Virus record (IMG/VR): IMGVR_UViG_3300028392_002058
Span: 1-64,000 of that record
Reading direction: 5' to 3' (one strand)
Length of the DNA stretch: 64,000 nt
Source: a virus
The notes under the pieces were generated by a model that did not search any database, had not been told where the DNA came from, and saw only the letters and a list, made by a program, of their open reading frames with translations. Each line of letters starts with the position of its first letter. Positions within the stretch are counted from its first letter, which is position 1. Both the position numbers and the translations under genes were made by a program. Positions 1 through 7,109 of the stretch are shown piece by piece.

Positions 1-403
1 GTCCAAAGGGCTGGCCGTCTGTGATCATGATCTGTCCTGCATACTTGCTCATTGCGCCAGCCCGGTTAAACACCACAGACTGACCGTCAGCTGTCTGCAA
101 GCGGACTTTAATGCGCTTCATAGTCTTGCTGGCCACATCAAACAGATCCTGGATGGCCTTGAAGTCCACAGTCACATACGCAACCGGAGCAGGTTTAGGA
201 GTCGTGGCCCGCTGAGTCAGTGTATCAACCCAAGGCAACTGTTTGTCGCTGAGTTTGCCAAAGCGATTAAAGCCAGCAATCAGCGAACCAGCAAAGTTAC
301 GATCGCTTTGTCCCAGTTGATCCACCACAGCCGCCAAGGCATCAACAGCAACTTTTTGGGTGACATCAACAGCAACTGAAGTACGGATTTTGTGTGCAAA
401 CAT
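1..403 (-). CDS. Small early protein, function unknown, C terminus beyond window
   Basis: The frame opens at an ATG at 403 and runs off the left edge, leaving about 134 codons visible and the C terminus missing. An AGGA ribosome site sits just upstream of the ATG, and a near-consensus sigma70 promoter precedes it. The visible protein starts MFAHKIRTSVAVDVT and is mixed alpha/beta with no motif I recognise. It is the first of a block of small minus-strand genes that each own a strong promoter, the usual layout of phage early genes. The start is well supported; the function is unknown. Confidence 0.75.
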   Translation of the reverse strand, partial: MFAHKIRTSVAVDVTQKVAVDALAAVVDQLGQSDRNFAGSLIAGFNRFGKLSDKQLPWVDTLTQRATTPKPAPVAYVTVDFKAIQDLFDVASKTMKRIKVRLQTADGQSVVFNRAGAMSKYAGQIMITDGQPFG

Positions 404-431
404 TTTGTTTCCTTTTTGCTAGTATGTAAAT

Positions 432-460
432 ATTATACTGTATTGGGCCGTTTTGGTCAA
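432..460 (-). promoter_or_regulatory. Sigma70-type early promoter
   Basis: On the minus strand TTGACC (455-460) and TATAAT (432-437) are separated by 17 bp. It drives the gene starting at 403, leaving a leader of about 25 bases with an AGGA ribosome site. Confidence 0.8.
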
Positions 461-465
461 CCAGT

Positions 466-744
466 TTACATGCTCCAATAAGTTTCTGAAGCAGGATTGC
501 AACACCAAGGAGTGTCAGCATCAATTGTCACAGGCTTACCTGACATCAAATTCTTAACAGTGATCTTGGGTGCCGTGTAGGTAGCACGGTCTACAATGTT
601 CAGTTGGTTTTCTGTCCAACCTGCTTTGCGGCACAAACGAGTTCTGGTAGCACGAGCGGCACCAAAAGTTTTGTATGCACGAGTCCGGTTAGGACCGTCT
701 GTTACAATTAAACCAGTACCTTTAGCAACGATTACATAACTCAT
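466..744 (-). CDS. Small early protein, function unknown
   Basis: A 92-residue protein starting MSYVIVAKGTGLIV. An AAAGGAG ribosome site about 6 bases before the ATG and a consensus promoter upstream fix the start. The sequence has an N-terminal beta strand, an Arg-rich middle (about residues 18-40, RTRAYKTFGAARATRTRL) and a C terminus with adjacent cysteines. The basic middle could bind nucleic acid, but I recognise no family. It lies between two other promoter-owning early genes. Confidence 0.75.
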   Translation of the reverse strand: MSYVIVAKGTGLIVTDGPNRTRAYKTFGAARATRTRLCRKAGWTENQLNIVDRATYTAPKITVKNLMSGKPVTIDADTPWCCNPASETYWSM

Positions 745-774
745 TTAGAACTCCTTTTTGCTGTCTATGTGTAT

Positions 775-803
775 ATTATACTGTGGATTGGACCTGATGT
801 CAA
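775..803 (-). promoter_or_regulatory. Sigma70-type early promoter
   Basis: TTGACA (798-803) and TATAAT (775-780) with a 17 bp spacer, both hexamers perfect consensus. It drives the 466-744 gene. The palindrome at 814-829 begins 11 bp upstream of the -35 box. Confidence 0.85.
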
Positions 804-813
804 CCAAAATTGT

Positions 814-829
814 GTTGTATTTTTACAAC
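814..829. repeat. Palindromic element upstream of an early promoter
   Basis: GTTGTA-TTTT-TACAAC inverted repeat, 16 bp. An identical 16-mer lies at 58795-58810, also 11 bp upstream of a -35 box, and close variants occur at 1232-1247 and 48348-48363. It overlaps the stop codon of the GIY-YIG gene. It may be an activator/UP-like element or a weak terminator. Confidence 0.55.
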
Positions 830-1155
830 GAATTTAGCACTGGTTGCAGTACTGCAATCAGTTCACGCTCGCGAGCATGAGCCGCTGTTTTGCCACGCAC
901 AACTTCTAACAGGTAAGGCGTAAAGCCTTCACGACCGTATGTGCGAAGTGCTTCGCACAGATTCCAGTTCTTGCTTTCAGTATTGGCACGGCTCAAATGA
1001 CGGTTAAAGCGTCCACGAACTGAGCTTAATGCAGAGCCATCAACTACAGTGATACCAATGTAGCTGTCACCAGTCGCTTCGCAGAACAGCTCGTATATCG
1101 CATGGTTGCGATCGGTACGGCGCTTGCGTTGTGTTGGAGTGTTTTTGCAGTTCAT
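823..1155 (-). CDS. GIY-YIG family nuclease
   Basis: A 110-residue protein matching a single GIY-YIG catalytic domain. YELFCEATGDSYIGIT (about residues 21-36) carries the two-strand signature with YEL in place of GIY, followed by an Arg in RGRFNRHL and a conserved Glu in the RERELI segment. Free-standing GIY-YIG proteins in T4-like phages act as homing or DNA-cleaving endonucleases. No DNA-binding tail is visible, so specificity is unclear. The promoter -10 box ends 6 bp before the ATG, predicting a leaderless mRNA; no ribosome site is present. Confidence 0.8.
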   Translation of the reverse strand: MNCKNTPTQRKRRTDRNHAIYELFCEATGDSYIGITVVDGSALSSVRGRFNRHLSRANTESKNWNLCEALRTYGREGFTPYLLEVVRGKTAAHARERELIAVLQPVLNSL

Positions 1156-1161
1156 GTTATT

Positions 1162-1190
1162 ATTATAGCCGATCTAGGCCCAGAAGTCAA
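1162..1190 (-). promoter_or_regulatory. Sigma70-type promoter predicting a leaderless transcript
   Basis: TTGACT (1185-1190), 17 bp, TATAAT (1162-1167). Only 6 bp separate the -10 box from the ATG at 1155, so transcription should start at or next to the A of the start codon. Confidence 0.8.
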
Positions 1191-1231
1191 CCGTTTTCTG
1201 GGCTTTTTTTGACTTTTTTGGGCCTATTTTT

Positions 1232-1310
1232 GTTGTATTTTTGCAACAATAAACTAGTACTTTTTGTTGTGTTTTTACCACATAAAAACCCGCTATTTTT
1301 ACGGGTTTTT
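1232..1310. terminator. AT-rich intergenic region with palindrome and bidirectional terminator-like hairpin
   Basis: The stretch 1191-1342 holds no gene. It contains a GTTGTATTTTTGCAAC palindrome (1232-1247) and a hairpin at 1284-1310 with arms AAAAACCCG and CGGGTTTTT, which has a U-run on either strand and would act as a terminator in both directions. Confidence 0.5.
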
Positions 1311-1342
1311 GACCCTAATTTAGACAAAAAGTAGGGTTTTAC

Positions 1343-1348
1343 TAAATA
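1343..1348 (+). promoter_or_regulatory. T4-type late promoter box
   Basis: CTAAATA (1342-1348) is followed 4 bases later by an ATG at 1353 in frame with the downstream gene, whose better start is 1395. Confidence 0.5.
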
Positions 1349-1394
1349 AAGTATGCAGATGATTTTGCATAAACATTTAAGGAGCCACACTATT

Positions 1395-1703
1395 ATGGCC
1401 TGCAAATTAGTAATTATGAAAACAAAACGAGCTGATACAACGAAAGCATTCTTTGTACCAACAGTGGAAATGAAAGCTTCAGTAGATGCACAACCAAGTG
1501 CAACTGTCGTTGGAGAAAGAAATATTGGTCACGGACTTGTCAAGATCCGTACATTATTTTTCCCTAACCCAGAGCGTTATGCTGAATGGCAAGCAAATGC
1601 AACTATTCAAGCAATGTTGGCCGCTCGCGATGCATACAATGTCGCAAACGGTATTACCACTACCACAGCAGTAATTGATTTACCAAACTACAACGCATAT
1701 TAA
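1395..1703 (+). CDS. Small late protein of a four-member phage family
   Basis: A 102-residue protein. The start at 1395 has an AAGGAG ribosome site 10 bases upstream and aligns with paralogs at 52024 and 52336; an in-frame ATG at 1353 would add 14 residues. The family pattern is TT-[AP]-[FW] near the N terminus, a beta strand (IRTLFFPNPERYAEWQ), then a helix ending in Y/C-x-x-A-N-G-I-T. Related copies are 52024-52320, 52336-52659 and part of 9574-10065. Each follows late-promoter boxes, so a virion or late role is likely. The fold may resemble a small ferredoxin-like alpha/beta barrel, but that is inference. Confidence 0.7.
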   Translation: MACKLVIMKTKRADTTKAFFVPTVEMKASVDAQPSATVVGERNIGHGLVKIRTLFFPNPERYAEWQANATIQAMLAARDAYNVANGITTTTAVIDLPNYNAY

Positions 1704-1720
1704 TTTTTAATAAGCAATAA

Positions 1721-1749
1721 AGAAACGCCCTTTAGGGGCGTTTCTTTTT
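1721..1749. terminator. Convergent rho-independent terminator
   Basis: GAAACGCCC, a short loop, and GGGCGTTTC followed by TTTTT. It lies between the convergent genes ending at 1703 (+) and 1754 (-), and the symmetry suits both directions. Confidence 0.85.
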
Positions 1750-1753
1750 GAGT

Positions 1754-2584
1754 TTAAATATTAAAGGTCAATCTTTTTAACAACCTGTCTTTTTCATTTT
1801 CTTCAAGCTTTACAGATTCTCGTCGATGTACACTAAACCAATTGTCATATACCAACATATCACCATTCTCCCAATGATGTGTATAGTAAACATCTTTCTT
1901 GGCTTCGCATTGACGGTAAACTGTTTCAATAAATTGACCGCTGTTTGGCAATGCCCGACCATTCTTTTCAACATGATGCACCCAGGCGGTACTGTTCTTT
2001 CCTGGTGTGATATAGCAATTAATTCTAGGGCTTGGTTTATTAGAGTAGGGGCTAATCTTTAAGAATGGAAATTTTTCTAAGCGAGTTCCAGGCTCGTACA
2101 TGTACTGCTGTACAATTTCAATGTCATCAAAATACCGTTGTTCTTCTTGGGTAAATTGTTCCCAAGCCAACTCCAAATTCAACCAAGATGTAGCACCGGA
2201 ATTATTATTTGCTGTTTTAACCATGTACAACGACCGACCAGGAAAACTCTGCTCATCCATGTGTGCTTGGTCAGCATGATATTTCATATCTCTGGCGCCC
2301 CACATGTTGTTTGTTTGGAAATAGCTGACCGGAGTTGTGTCTATATTTTTAACTGTCTTATCAGTTGGGGTTTTACGATAATCTTCTTTGTCCCAAATAC
2401 GACCAAAGTTAGTGCCCGTTTCATGATACTCTGCGTCAGTGAGTTCTGGGCCAAATCCTTTGAGTACTAGAAATTTACGATCAATTAATAGTTGTCGCCA
2501 ATATGCAGAACCCTGACTTCTAAATTCGTCCAGTGTTAATTTGACTATTGAACCCCAGGAATCAAAGATGTTTGATACTTGCAC
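1754..2584 (-). CDS. TauD/TfdA-like 2-oxoglutarate Fe(II) oxygenase
   Basis: A 276-residue non-heme iron oxygenase. The Fe-binding H-x-D is in KYHADQAHM (about residues 101-109), and the distal His and the 2OG-binding Arg lie in the C-terminal SVHRRES segment. The start is a GTG directly after the stop of the lipoprotein gene; it is supported by alignment with the paralog at 53524-54396, which shares the N-terminal NIFD-x-WG and LLxDRKxLV. The family hydroxylates small molecules, amino acids or side chains; the substrate here is unknown. Part of a set of eight putative 2OG enzymes in this window. Confidence 0.85.
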   Translation of the reverse strand: MQVSNIFDSWGSIVKLTLDEFRSQGSAYWRQLLIDRKFLVLKGFGPELTDAEYHETGTNFGRIWDKEDYRKTPTDKTVKNIDTTPVSYFQTNNMWGARDMKYHADQAHMDEQSFPGRSLYMVKTANNNSGATSWLNLELAWEQFTQEEQRYFDDIEIVQQYMYEPGTRLEKFPFLKISPYSNKPSPRINCYITPGKNSTAWVHHVEKNGRALPNSGQFIETVYRQCEAKKDVYYTHHWENGDMLVYDNWFSVHRRESVKLEENEKDRLLKRLTFNI

Positions 2585-2881
2585 TTATCGTCCTAGACCT
2601 TGACGATATGCCTGATCTTCTCTTTGACGCTGTTGTTCTACTTGACGTTGATGAACGCCACGCATGCACGATTCTTTTTCACCGTGTGAAACATAACGAG
2701 CACACTCTTCGGTAATGACAACAATTCGATCAGTGACTGGAGCAGGCTGTCTGACAACAACAGTTTGATTGGCCGATCCAAGGGCATAACCAACTACACC
2801 ACCTGCAACTGCGGGTACAAGTTGTCTGCTAGAACATCCTGCCAATGCCAAAATTGATAAAGCTAAAATTAATTTTTTCAT
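2585..2881 (-). CDS. Glycine-zipper lipoprotein
   Basis: A 98-residue protein with a classic lipoprotein signal (MKKLILALSILALAGCSS, Cys at residue 16), then a glycine-zipper segment GGVVGYALGS and a Gln/Arg-rich tail. It should be lipidated and held in the cell envelope. A CAGGAG ribosome site fixes the start, and a weak late box (GTAAATA, 2900-2906) lies upstream. The lipoprotein at 47694-47972 has the same plan. Envelope roles in lysis or superinfection exclusion are possible but unproven. Confidence 0.75.
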   Translation of the reverse strand: MKKLILALSILALAGCSSRQLVPAVAGGVVGYALGSANQTVVVRQPAPVTDRIVVITEECARYVSHGEKESCMRGVHQRQVEQQRQREDQAYRQGLGR

Positions 2882-2902
2882 AATAAACTCCTGAGTTAAT
2901 AT

Positions 2903-3301
2903 TTACCTACGCATGCGACTGATATCTATGGCCTCTTCATCACTGAAAACAGGTACTGCATTGCTTTTATGCATGGTTGCAATACCTTTTACTTTGTCTC
3001 CAGTATACACCTTGGCTGGTGCCAATGTAGCAGATCCTTGACCACTGTTGAGACTTTTGATATGGGCAGTGGTATTTCGACCTTCTGGAATTGTTAGTTT
3101 ATACACAGAGCTCAGGCCTGGCGCTGACATGGCTCGCCGGCGCTTGCGTTCTTCTTGCTCCACACCCTGTCGCTTGAGTAGTTCTAGCCAGCTTTCTTCC
3201 AATTCCCTAGCCTTTCGTGCATGTTCTGCACTGGCAAATTTCTTTTTGCCTTTTCGTTTACCGGTGGTGTTGAGCCACGGGCCTTCTAAATGCATGCTCA
3301 T
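2903..3301 (-). CDS. Conserved T4-like phage protein, basic, function unknown
   Basis: A 132-residue protein starting MSMHLEGPWLNTTGKRK. It has a Lys-rich N terminus (GKRKGKKKF), a charged helix (ARKARELEESWLELLKR), and the C-terminal IATMHKSNAVPVFSDEEA followed by ISRMRR. I recall this N- and C-terminal signature as a conserved hypothetical of T4-like marine phages, often near structural genes. The start at 3301 is chosen to keep MSMHLEGPW; an upstream in-frame ATG at 3340 overlaps the promoter region. No catalytic motif is seen. Confidence 0.7.
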   Translation of the reverse strand: MSMHLEGPWLNTTGKRKGKKKFASAEHARKARELEESWLELLKRQGVEQEERKRRRAMSAPGLSSVYKLTIPEGRNTTAHIKSLNSGQGSATLAPAKVYTGDKVKGIATMHKSNAVPVFSDEEAIDISRMRR

Positions 3302-3330
3302 CGAAACACTTTCTAGAGTTAAGTTTGTAC

Positions 3331-3359
3331 AGTATAGCAAAGAATGCCCAGCTTGTCAA
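3331..3359 (-). promoter_or_regulatory. Sigma70-type early promoter
   Basis: TTGACA (3354-3359), 17 bp, TATACT (3331-3336). It drives the 2903-3301 gene with a leader of about 24 bases. Confidence 0.8.
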
Positions 3360-3649
3360 CGGATAAAATATTCATCTAACGGTCCACGGGGTCCTACTTT
3401 GTCAAAGGATTTTAGGTAGATCCAGCCAGCTGGTTTTGCGCTTTGCTTATATACAGGGGTCCTGCCTTGTGTTTGTACTGTGGCCCAAGCAGGATCACTG
3501 TCCAGTGGGCAGACAACAACACCGATTATGTTATGGTCTGCTGGATCAAGTGCTAGATCAATCTTGTCTTCAACCAATCGTACACTACAACCTGCCCAAT
3601 CCTCATGGTCAGTGTTTCTATCTAGCCATTCAAACTGTTCTGTGTTCAT
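3356..3649 (-). CDS. Peptidase-G2-like (intramolecular chaperone) domain protein
   Basis: A 97-residue protein. MNTEQFEWLDRN (residues 1-12) followed by a Glu-Asp-rich turn and a strand ending IIGVVVCPL resembles the auto-cleaving Peptidase_G2 / tailspike intramolecular-chaperone domain, normally fused to fibre C termini. Here it stands alone. The better-preserved relative is 54701-55324. Start: a late box TTAAATA lies 5 bp before the ATG at 3649, predicting a leaderless transcript; an in-frame ATG at 3694 falls inside the preceding terminator and is rejected. Assignment rests on motif resemblance. Confidence 0.5.
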   Translation of the reverse strand: MNTEQFEWLDRNTDHEDWAGCSVRLVEDKIDLALDPADHNIIGVVVCPLDSDPAWATVQTQGRTPVYKQSAKPAGWIYLKSFDKVGPRGPLDEYFIR

Positions 3650-3654
3650 GCTTC

Positions 3655-3702
3655 TATTTAATAGGTCAAGAAAAAAGGGTATGACCGAAGCCATACCCTT
3701 TG
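3655..3702 (-). terminator. Terminator hairpin followed directly by a late promoter
   Basis: Read on the minus strand, AAAGGGTATG, loop, CATACCCTTTTTT (3672-3702) ends the DctP-like gene. Directly below it is ATTAAATA (3655-3662), a T4-type late box 5 bp before the ATG at 3649. Confidence 0.8.
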
Positions 3703-3718
3703 AATCACCTAATAGATA

Positions 3719-4663
3719 TTAGGCTAGTTTGATTTTACCGATCAAACCTTGTGTAAAGATACTGTCGTACTTGACATGCAATGGAGCAGTCGCAGACTTG
3801 AACTCTGCTTGCTCTTCTGCTGTCAGGTGAACAACATTAATACCTTCTGAAACTGCACGAGCTTGTGTTTGTGCAATGTCAGCGATACTTTCTTGACGTT
3901 CGATACGAGCGGCGCTTAATGCGGCATCAGCAAAAATCTGCTGAGTTGCTGTATCAAATGTGTTCCATAGATCCTTGTTGATGATCAAGCTTGTCAAGAA
4001 CAAGCTGTGCTCACTGTGAACTAGGCTCTTGGCGTGTTGAGCTTGCTTCATACCATAAATGCGTGGGTATGTGCTTTCACCAGCATCGACTTCTTTAGAA
4101 GCCAAAGCGTCTGCTAATTGTTCGATGGCCATTTCAACTGGTTGTGCACCGATTGCTTCGAATGTATCTTTGGCAACTGGGCTAGCTGGAATACGCACAC
4201 GCATACCGCGTAGGTCTTCTAACTTTTCAACAGCTTCGGTAGCTGGGATGATACGGAAACCGCCTGAGTATGTGAAAGCTAAACCTTGAACTTTTGATTC
4301 TTCGGCTAACTTGGCAAATAACTGTTGACCAATAGCACCATCTAATACACGCTCTGCGTGATCGTGACCTTCGAAAAGGAATGGTAAGTCAAGTACAAAC
4401 ATGTCTTGGCTTAATTGACCCAATGTAGTAGTATACATCTGGCTCAATTGTACTTCACCGCTTTCTAGCATGTCGAGCAATTCGAAGCGGTTGTTAATTG
4501 TTTTACCTGCTTGGTATTTGTCAGCGTATTCTTGTAGACCAAGAATTTCGATTTCAAATGCGCCAGCAGTTTTTTCGTTAACTTCCTTTGAGAATTTCTC
4601 AGCGGCTCTTAAAAATAAATCATACGGTTCATGTGCTAGAACCCATGTTAATTTTGTTGTCAT
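3719..4663 (-). CDS. TRAP-transporter DctP-like substrate-binding protein lacking a signal peptide
   Basis: A 314-residue protein with the DctP fold: AEKFSKEVNEKTAG near residue 25, LPFLFEGHDHAERVL near 98, and LRGMRVRIPASPVAKD near 160 with the ligand-carboxylate Arg of the family. DctP proteins bind organic acids in the periplasm. This one starts MTTKLTWVLAHEPYD, directly at the mature fold, with no signal peptide, and no DctQ/DctM membrane partners are nearby, so it may stay in the cytosol or be packaged in the virion. Its ribosome site is held in a hairpin next to a late promoter, so late expression is predicted. Confidence 0.85.
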   Translation of the reverse strand: MTTKLTWVLAHEPYDLFLRAAEKFSKEVNEKTAGAFEIEILGLQEYADKYQAGKTINNRFELLDMLESGEVQLSQMYTTTLGQLSQDMFVLDLPFLFEGHDHAERVLDGAIGQQLFAKLAEESKVQGLAFTYSGGFRIIPATEAVEKLEDLRGMRVRIPASPVAKDTFEAIGAQPVEMAIEQLADALASKEVDAGESTYPRIYGMKQAQHAKSLVHSEHSLFLTSLIINKDLWNTFDTATQQIFADAALSAARIERQESIADIAQTQARAVSEGINVVHLTAEEQAEFKSATAPLHVKYDSIFTQGLIGKIKLA

Positions 4664-4668
4664 TATAA

Positions 4669-4737
4669 TGTCCTCTGTTTTATCTAAATTTTAGATGAGC
4701 TTGTCGGCTCAAGTTTATTTATACAAAATAGAGGACA
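4669..4737 (-). promoter_or_regulatory. Hairpin-gated late promoter
   Basis: TGTCCTCT (4730-4737 read on minus) pairs perfectly with AGAGGACA (4669-4676), which contains the GAGGA ribosome site of the 4663 start. The late box TATAAATA (4716-4723) lies between the arms. A read-through RNA contains both arms and should hide the ribosome site; a transcript started at the late promoter lacks the 5' arm. Confidence 0.7.
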
Positions 4738-4752
4738 GGGTATTCAAACGGA

Positions 4753-5223
4753 TTATAATTTAGCGGCTTCGGGTACTTGATCAATTAGAGTTACATCTTT
4801 ACCCCAAGAAATTCTGTTCCATATTCTTTCGTGAAAGTAAAAGATAGCTATATTGACCACTATAGCAATAGTCATAAAGGCCGCGGCTTGGCCCAGCGAA
4901 CCGGTTAAAAACCAAGGTATCACAAAATTACTTCCAGTAATGACAGCTCTCCATGTTATAATTTTGCTAATGGTACGCGGTTGACCATCAACAAACATTA
5001 GTCCGTCTTTGCCCTGTCGATTCCATTGTGCATAATTCCAGCATCTTTCATGTGCCCAATATAAAACAGAATTGATAACTGCACTAAGTCCAGCTATGGC
5101 CGCGGCACTGACTATACTACCTGTAACAATAAATCCGTTAATAAAATGACTCATTGTTAAAATTACTCGCCAGGACAAGGTCTTGGCCAGTGAACGCGGA
5201 TGTTTTTCCTGAAATTTTTCCAT
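4753..5223 (-). CDS. DUF2061-type membrane protein, two repeats
   Basis: A 156-residue integral membrane protein made of two similar halves, each with KxxxWRxxxT (TLSWRVILTMSHF near 15; IITWRAVITGSNF near 88) and a C-terminal helix ending in H-E-R-x-W-N (WAHERCWNYAQW near 56; YFHERIWNRISW near 129). This is the DUF2061 pattern, seen in bacteria and T4-like marine phages, function unknown. Four membrane helices are predicted by eye. It sits directly between the DctP-like and TctC genes, without a gap to the latter. Confidence 0.8.
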   Translation of the reverse strand: MEKFQEKHPRSLAKTLSWRVILTMSHFINGFIVTGSIVSAAAIAGLSAVINSVLYWAHERCWNYAQWNRQGKDGLMFVDGQPRTISKIITWRAVITGSNFVIPWFLTGSLGQAAAFMTIAIVVNIAIFYFHERIWNRISWGKDVTLIDQVPEAAKL

Positions 5224-6138
5224 TTAATTTACCTTTACGCCCTCACTTAATTTTTTCCAATAATCAGTATGGAAATTAAAAAACTTAGGTAGATCATTGT
5301 AGTTCACGCTGGCTGGCTCACAGAAATCAACAGCATAGGCATTGCGAACACTTTCTGCTCGTGCGGCTTGAACAAAGATATCATAAAATTCTTTTGCTCG
5401 AGCATCATCATATCGTGCTGGAAGTACCAAATGATGTCCAACATTCATTGATGCAAACGACTGATCAAATCCTTCCTTAGTCAATGGCTGATAACCATTG
5501 ACCACTCGGTTTCCAGTGATGCCAAGCACATTCACAGTGACTTTGGCAGTTTTATTTTCTTTTGTCCATTGTTCAGCTTCACTGATGAATCCAATGTGAA
5601 AGTCTGTTTGTCCACTGACCATTGACAACATAGATTCTGTAGTTGACTTGAATGGAATAATATTCATCTTTGGATATTTCTTTTGTACTTGTAATGCCGC
5701 AAGATGCGTTGTGACACCAAGCCCACTGATTCCAATTGTCACTTCTTTGTCAACTGCTACTTCTCGCCAATTCTTGAATTTTGAACTGGTAATTGCCATA
5801 GGAGCGGTACAATGTACAAATTGTTCCTTAAATTGTGTTAGATCATAACTTTCATTGGGATACACATTTGGACGAATAAAAAATGCAGTACTGTGTGCAA
5901 GAATTGTATTGGCGTCTCTTAGCACTTGATTGCTTGCAATAGAGCCACCAGCACCAGGTTTGGCATCAAATATAAAGTTGTATTTGTTTTGGATTTTGTT
6001 TGCTTCGTTAGCAAGTGTACGATGATAATTTGCCACGCTGTCAGCAGGACCGTAAGCGTACATAATTGTAATGGTGTCTTTAGCCTGTGCGCCGATAGAG
6101 GCCATGGCTAAACACAAGATTGAAATGAATTTTTTCAT
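5224..6138 (-). CDS. TctC/Bug-family tripartite tricarboxylate-type binding protein
   Basis: A 304-residue periplasmic binding protein. The start at 6138 (MKKFISILCLAMASIGAQAKD) gives a clear cleavable signal peptide and has an AGGAG ribosome site. PGAGGSIASNQV (near residue 60) is the Bug/TctC loop that grips a carboxylate ligand. This family is greatly expanded in Burkholderiales, which points to the host. No TctA/TctB membrane parts are present, so it would have to work with host permeases or as a free binder. A TATAAGTA late-type box (6159-6166) lies upstream. Confidence 0.85.
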   Translation of the reverse strand: MKKFISILCLAMASIGAQAKDTITIMYAYGPADSVANYHRTLANEANKIQNKYNFIFDAKPGAGGSIASNQVLRDANTILAHSTAFFIRPNVYPNESYDLTQFKEQFVHCTAPMAITSSKFKNWREVAVDKEVTIGISGLGVTTHLAALQVQKKYPKMNIIPFKSTTESMLSMVSGQTDFHIGFISEAEQWTKENKTAKVTVNVLGITGNRVVNGYQPLTKEGFDQSFASMNVGHHLVLPARYDDARAKEFYDIFVQAARAESVRNAYAVDFCEPASVNYNDLPKFFNFHTDYWKKLSEGVKVN

Positions 6139-6158
6139 TAATTGTTCTCCTATGCCAA

Positions 6159-6166
6159 TACTTATA
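6159..6166 (-). promoter_or_regulatory. Late-type promoter box TATAAGTA
   Basis: TATAAGTA, a one-base variant of the T4 late box, 20 bp upstream of the TctC ATG with an AGGAG ribosome site between. The same variant precedes the nitroreductase start at 13764. Confidence 0.5.
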
Positions 6167-6180
6167 GCGTATACACTGAC

Positions 6181-6205
6181 AGATTGTCCAGAATCTGGAC
6201 AATCT
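6181..6205. repeat. Perfect 11-bp inverted repeat
   Basis: AGATTGTCCAG, AAT, CTGGACAATCT: a perfect hairpin between the radical SAM gene end (6215) and the TctC promoter. There is no U-run, so it is more like an operator or RNA-stabilising hairpin than a terminator. Confidence 0.7.
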
Positions 6206-6214
6206 GGACGAATG

Positions 6215-7078
6215 TTAAAACATTGTCTTAGAGATTCGTATTTTTTCACGATCGTTCTTGCTTCTACATTGACCCATGGTACAAGCAAAATGATTGCCGG
6301 GTGCTTGCCATGCTGTATCAAATGCATTAAAGTGTTCATTGCGGCCGCCACATTCGCTGTAAGATACAAATCCTTTGGGATTTATATGAATCCAATCAAC
6401 GCCTGCATAACATGGAAGTCCAGTATATACTGGATCCACTGAATTTATAATTCTCAAATCAGTGTAGCCAGGAACAGCGGCTTCTGTGGTTGCGTCATCA
6501 CTGCGCCTGAAAATTCTATTAAGGTCAACTTCACTGTACGACTTGATAAATCTTCCATCTGGCTCGTATAATATTTGTTCCTTACATTCAAGCCCTTGTT
6601 GTTGATAGTAATTTATTTTTTCTCTAGTTTCGTTAATGCGTCCTGGAAGCAAAGGAAACTCCATGGTCACTTTCTTTTGCTTGACCTTACATTCGTCTAG
6701 TATAAATCCAACCACATCATCGTTTTGCCATTCATGGTATGTCAAATGTACCCAGTTGACCAAATGCAATACCCTATACAATGCAAAGTAGGTGTCATCA
6801 CCACTGGTATCTAGTCTGATCCACGATGGCCAGGCCCGCATTGCCTGTAATACCTCAGTGAGATATGGAAAGTGCAACGGCTCTCCTCCACCAATTCTCC
6901 AAAGTATTTTGGGGTGGTGACAATAGCGTGTTCGTTGAAGTTTTTTAATAACCTCTAGATAATCGTTTAAGGGTCTGTCAGCTGTACCGTTTTTCCATTC
7001 TGGTCGGCAGTATGAACATTGAAGTTTGCAATGTGCGTTTAATAACCAATCAATTTGGGCATATTCTAATTTTATCAT
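6215..7078 (-). CDS. Radical SAM protein with C-terminal cysteine cluster
   Basis: A 287-residue enzyme. CKLQCSYC (about residues 18-25) is the CxxxCxxC [4Fe-4S]/SAM motif, GGGEPLHFP (near 65) is the GGE SAM-binding strand, and the C terminus carries a twitch/SPASM-like set (LPCYAGVDWIHINPKG, then SECGG and TMGQC). Such enzymes often modify peptides; the substrate is unknown. The same architecture recurs at 59509-60471. The start at 7078 (MIKLEYAQIDWLLN) lies 5 bp below a TTAAATA late box; there is no proper ribosome site, suggesting a leaderless late mRNA. Confidence 0.85.
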   Translation of the reverse strand: MIKLEYAQIDWLLNAHCKLQCSYCRPEWKNGTADRPLNDYLEVIKKLQRTRYCHHPKILWRIGGGEPLHFPYLTEVLQAMRAWPSWIRLDTSGDDTYFALYRVLHLVNWVHLTYHEWQNDDVVGFILDECKVKQKKVTMEFPLLPGRINETREKINYYQQQGLECKEQILYEPDGRFIKSYSEVDLNRIFRRSDDATTEAAVPGYTDLRIINSVDPVYTGLPCYAGVDWIHINPKGFVSYSECGGRNEHFNAFDTAWQAPGNHFACTMGQCRSKNDREKIRISKTMF

Positions 7079-7083
7079 GCCCT

Positions 7084-7089
7084 TATTTA
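7084..7089 (-). promoter_or_regulatory. Late promoter box predicting a leaderless transcript
   Basis: TTAAATA with 5 bp to the ATG at 7078. A T-rich stretch lies just upstream. Confidence 0.6.
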
Positions 7090-7109
7090 ACAAAAAGAAA
7101 ATGCACACT

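Noticed and set aside
1187-1405. Small hydrophobic minus-strand frame
   Set aside because: It crosses a terminator-like hairpin and AT-rich promoter DNA and has no ribosome site; composition explains the hydrophobicity.
2138-2470. Plus-strand frame opposite the TauD-like gene
   Set aside because: The minus-strand frame carries the conserved iron motifs and paralogy; the plus frame is a shadow.
6215-7078. Radical SAM gene as QueE of a deazaguanine pathway
   Set aside because: Its length, C-terminal cysteine cluster and lack of the short QueE core argue for a SPASM/twitch-type peptide or protein modifier.
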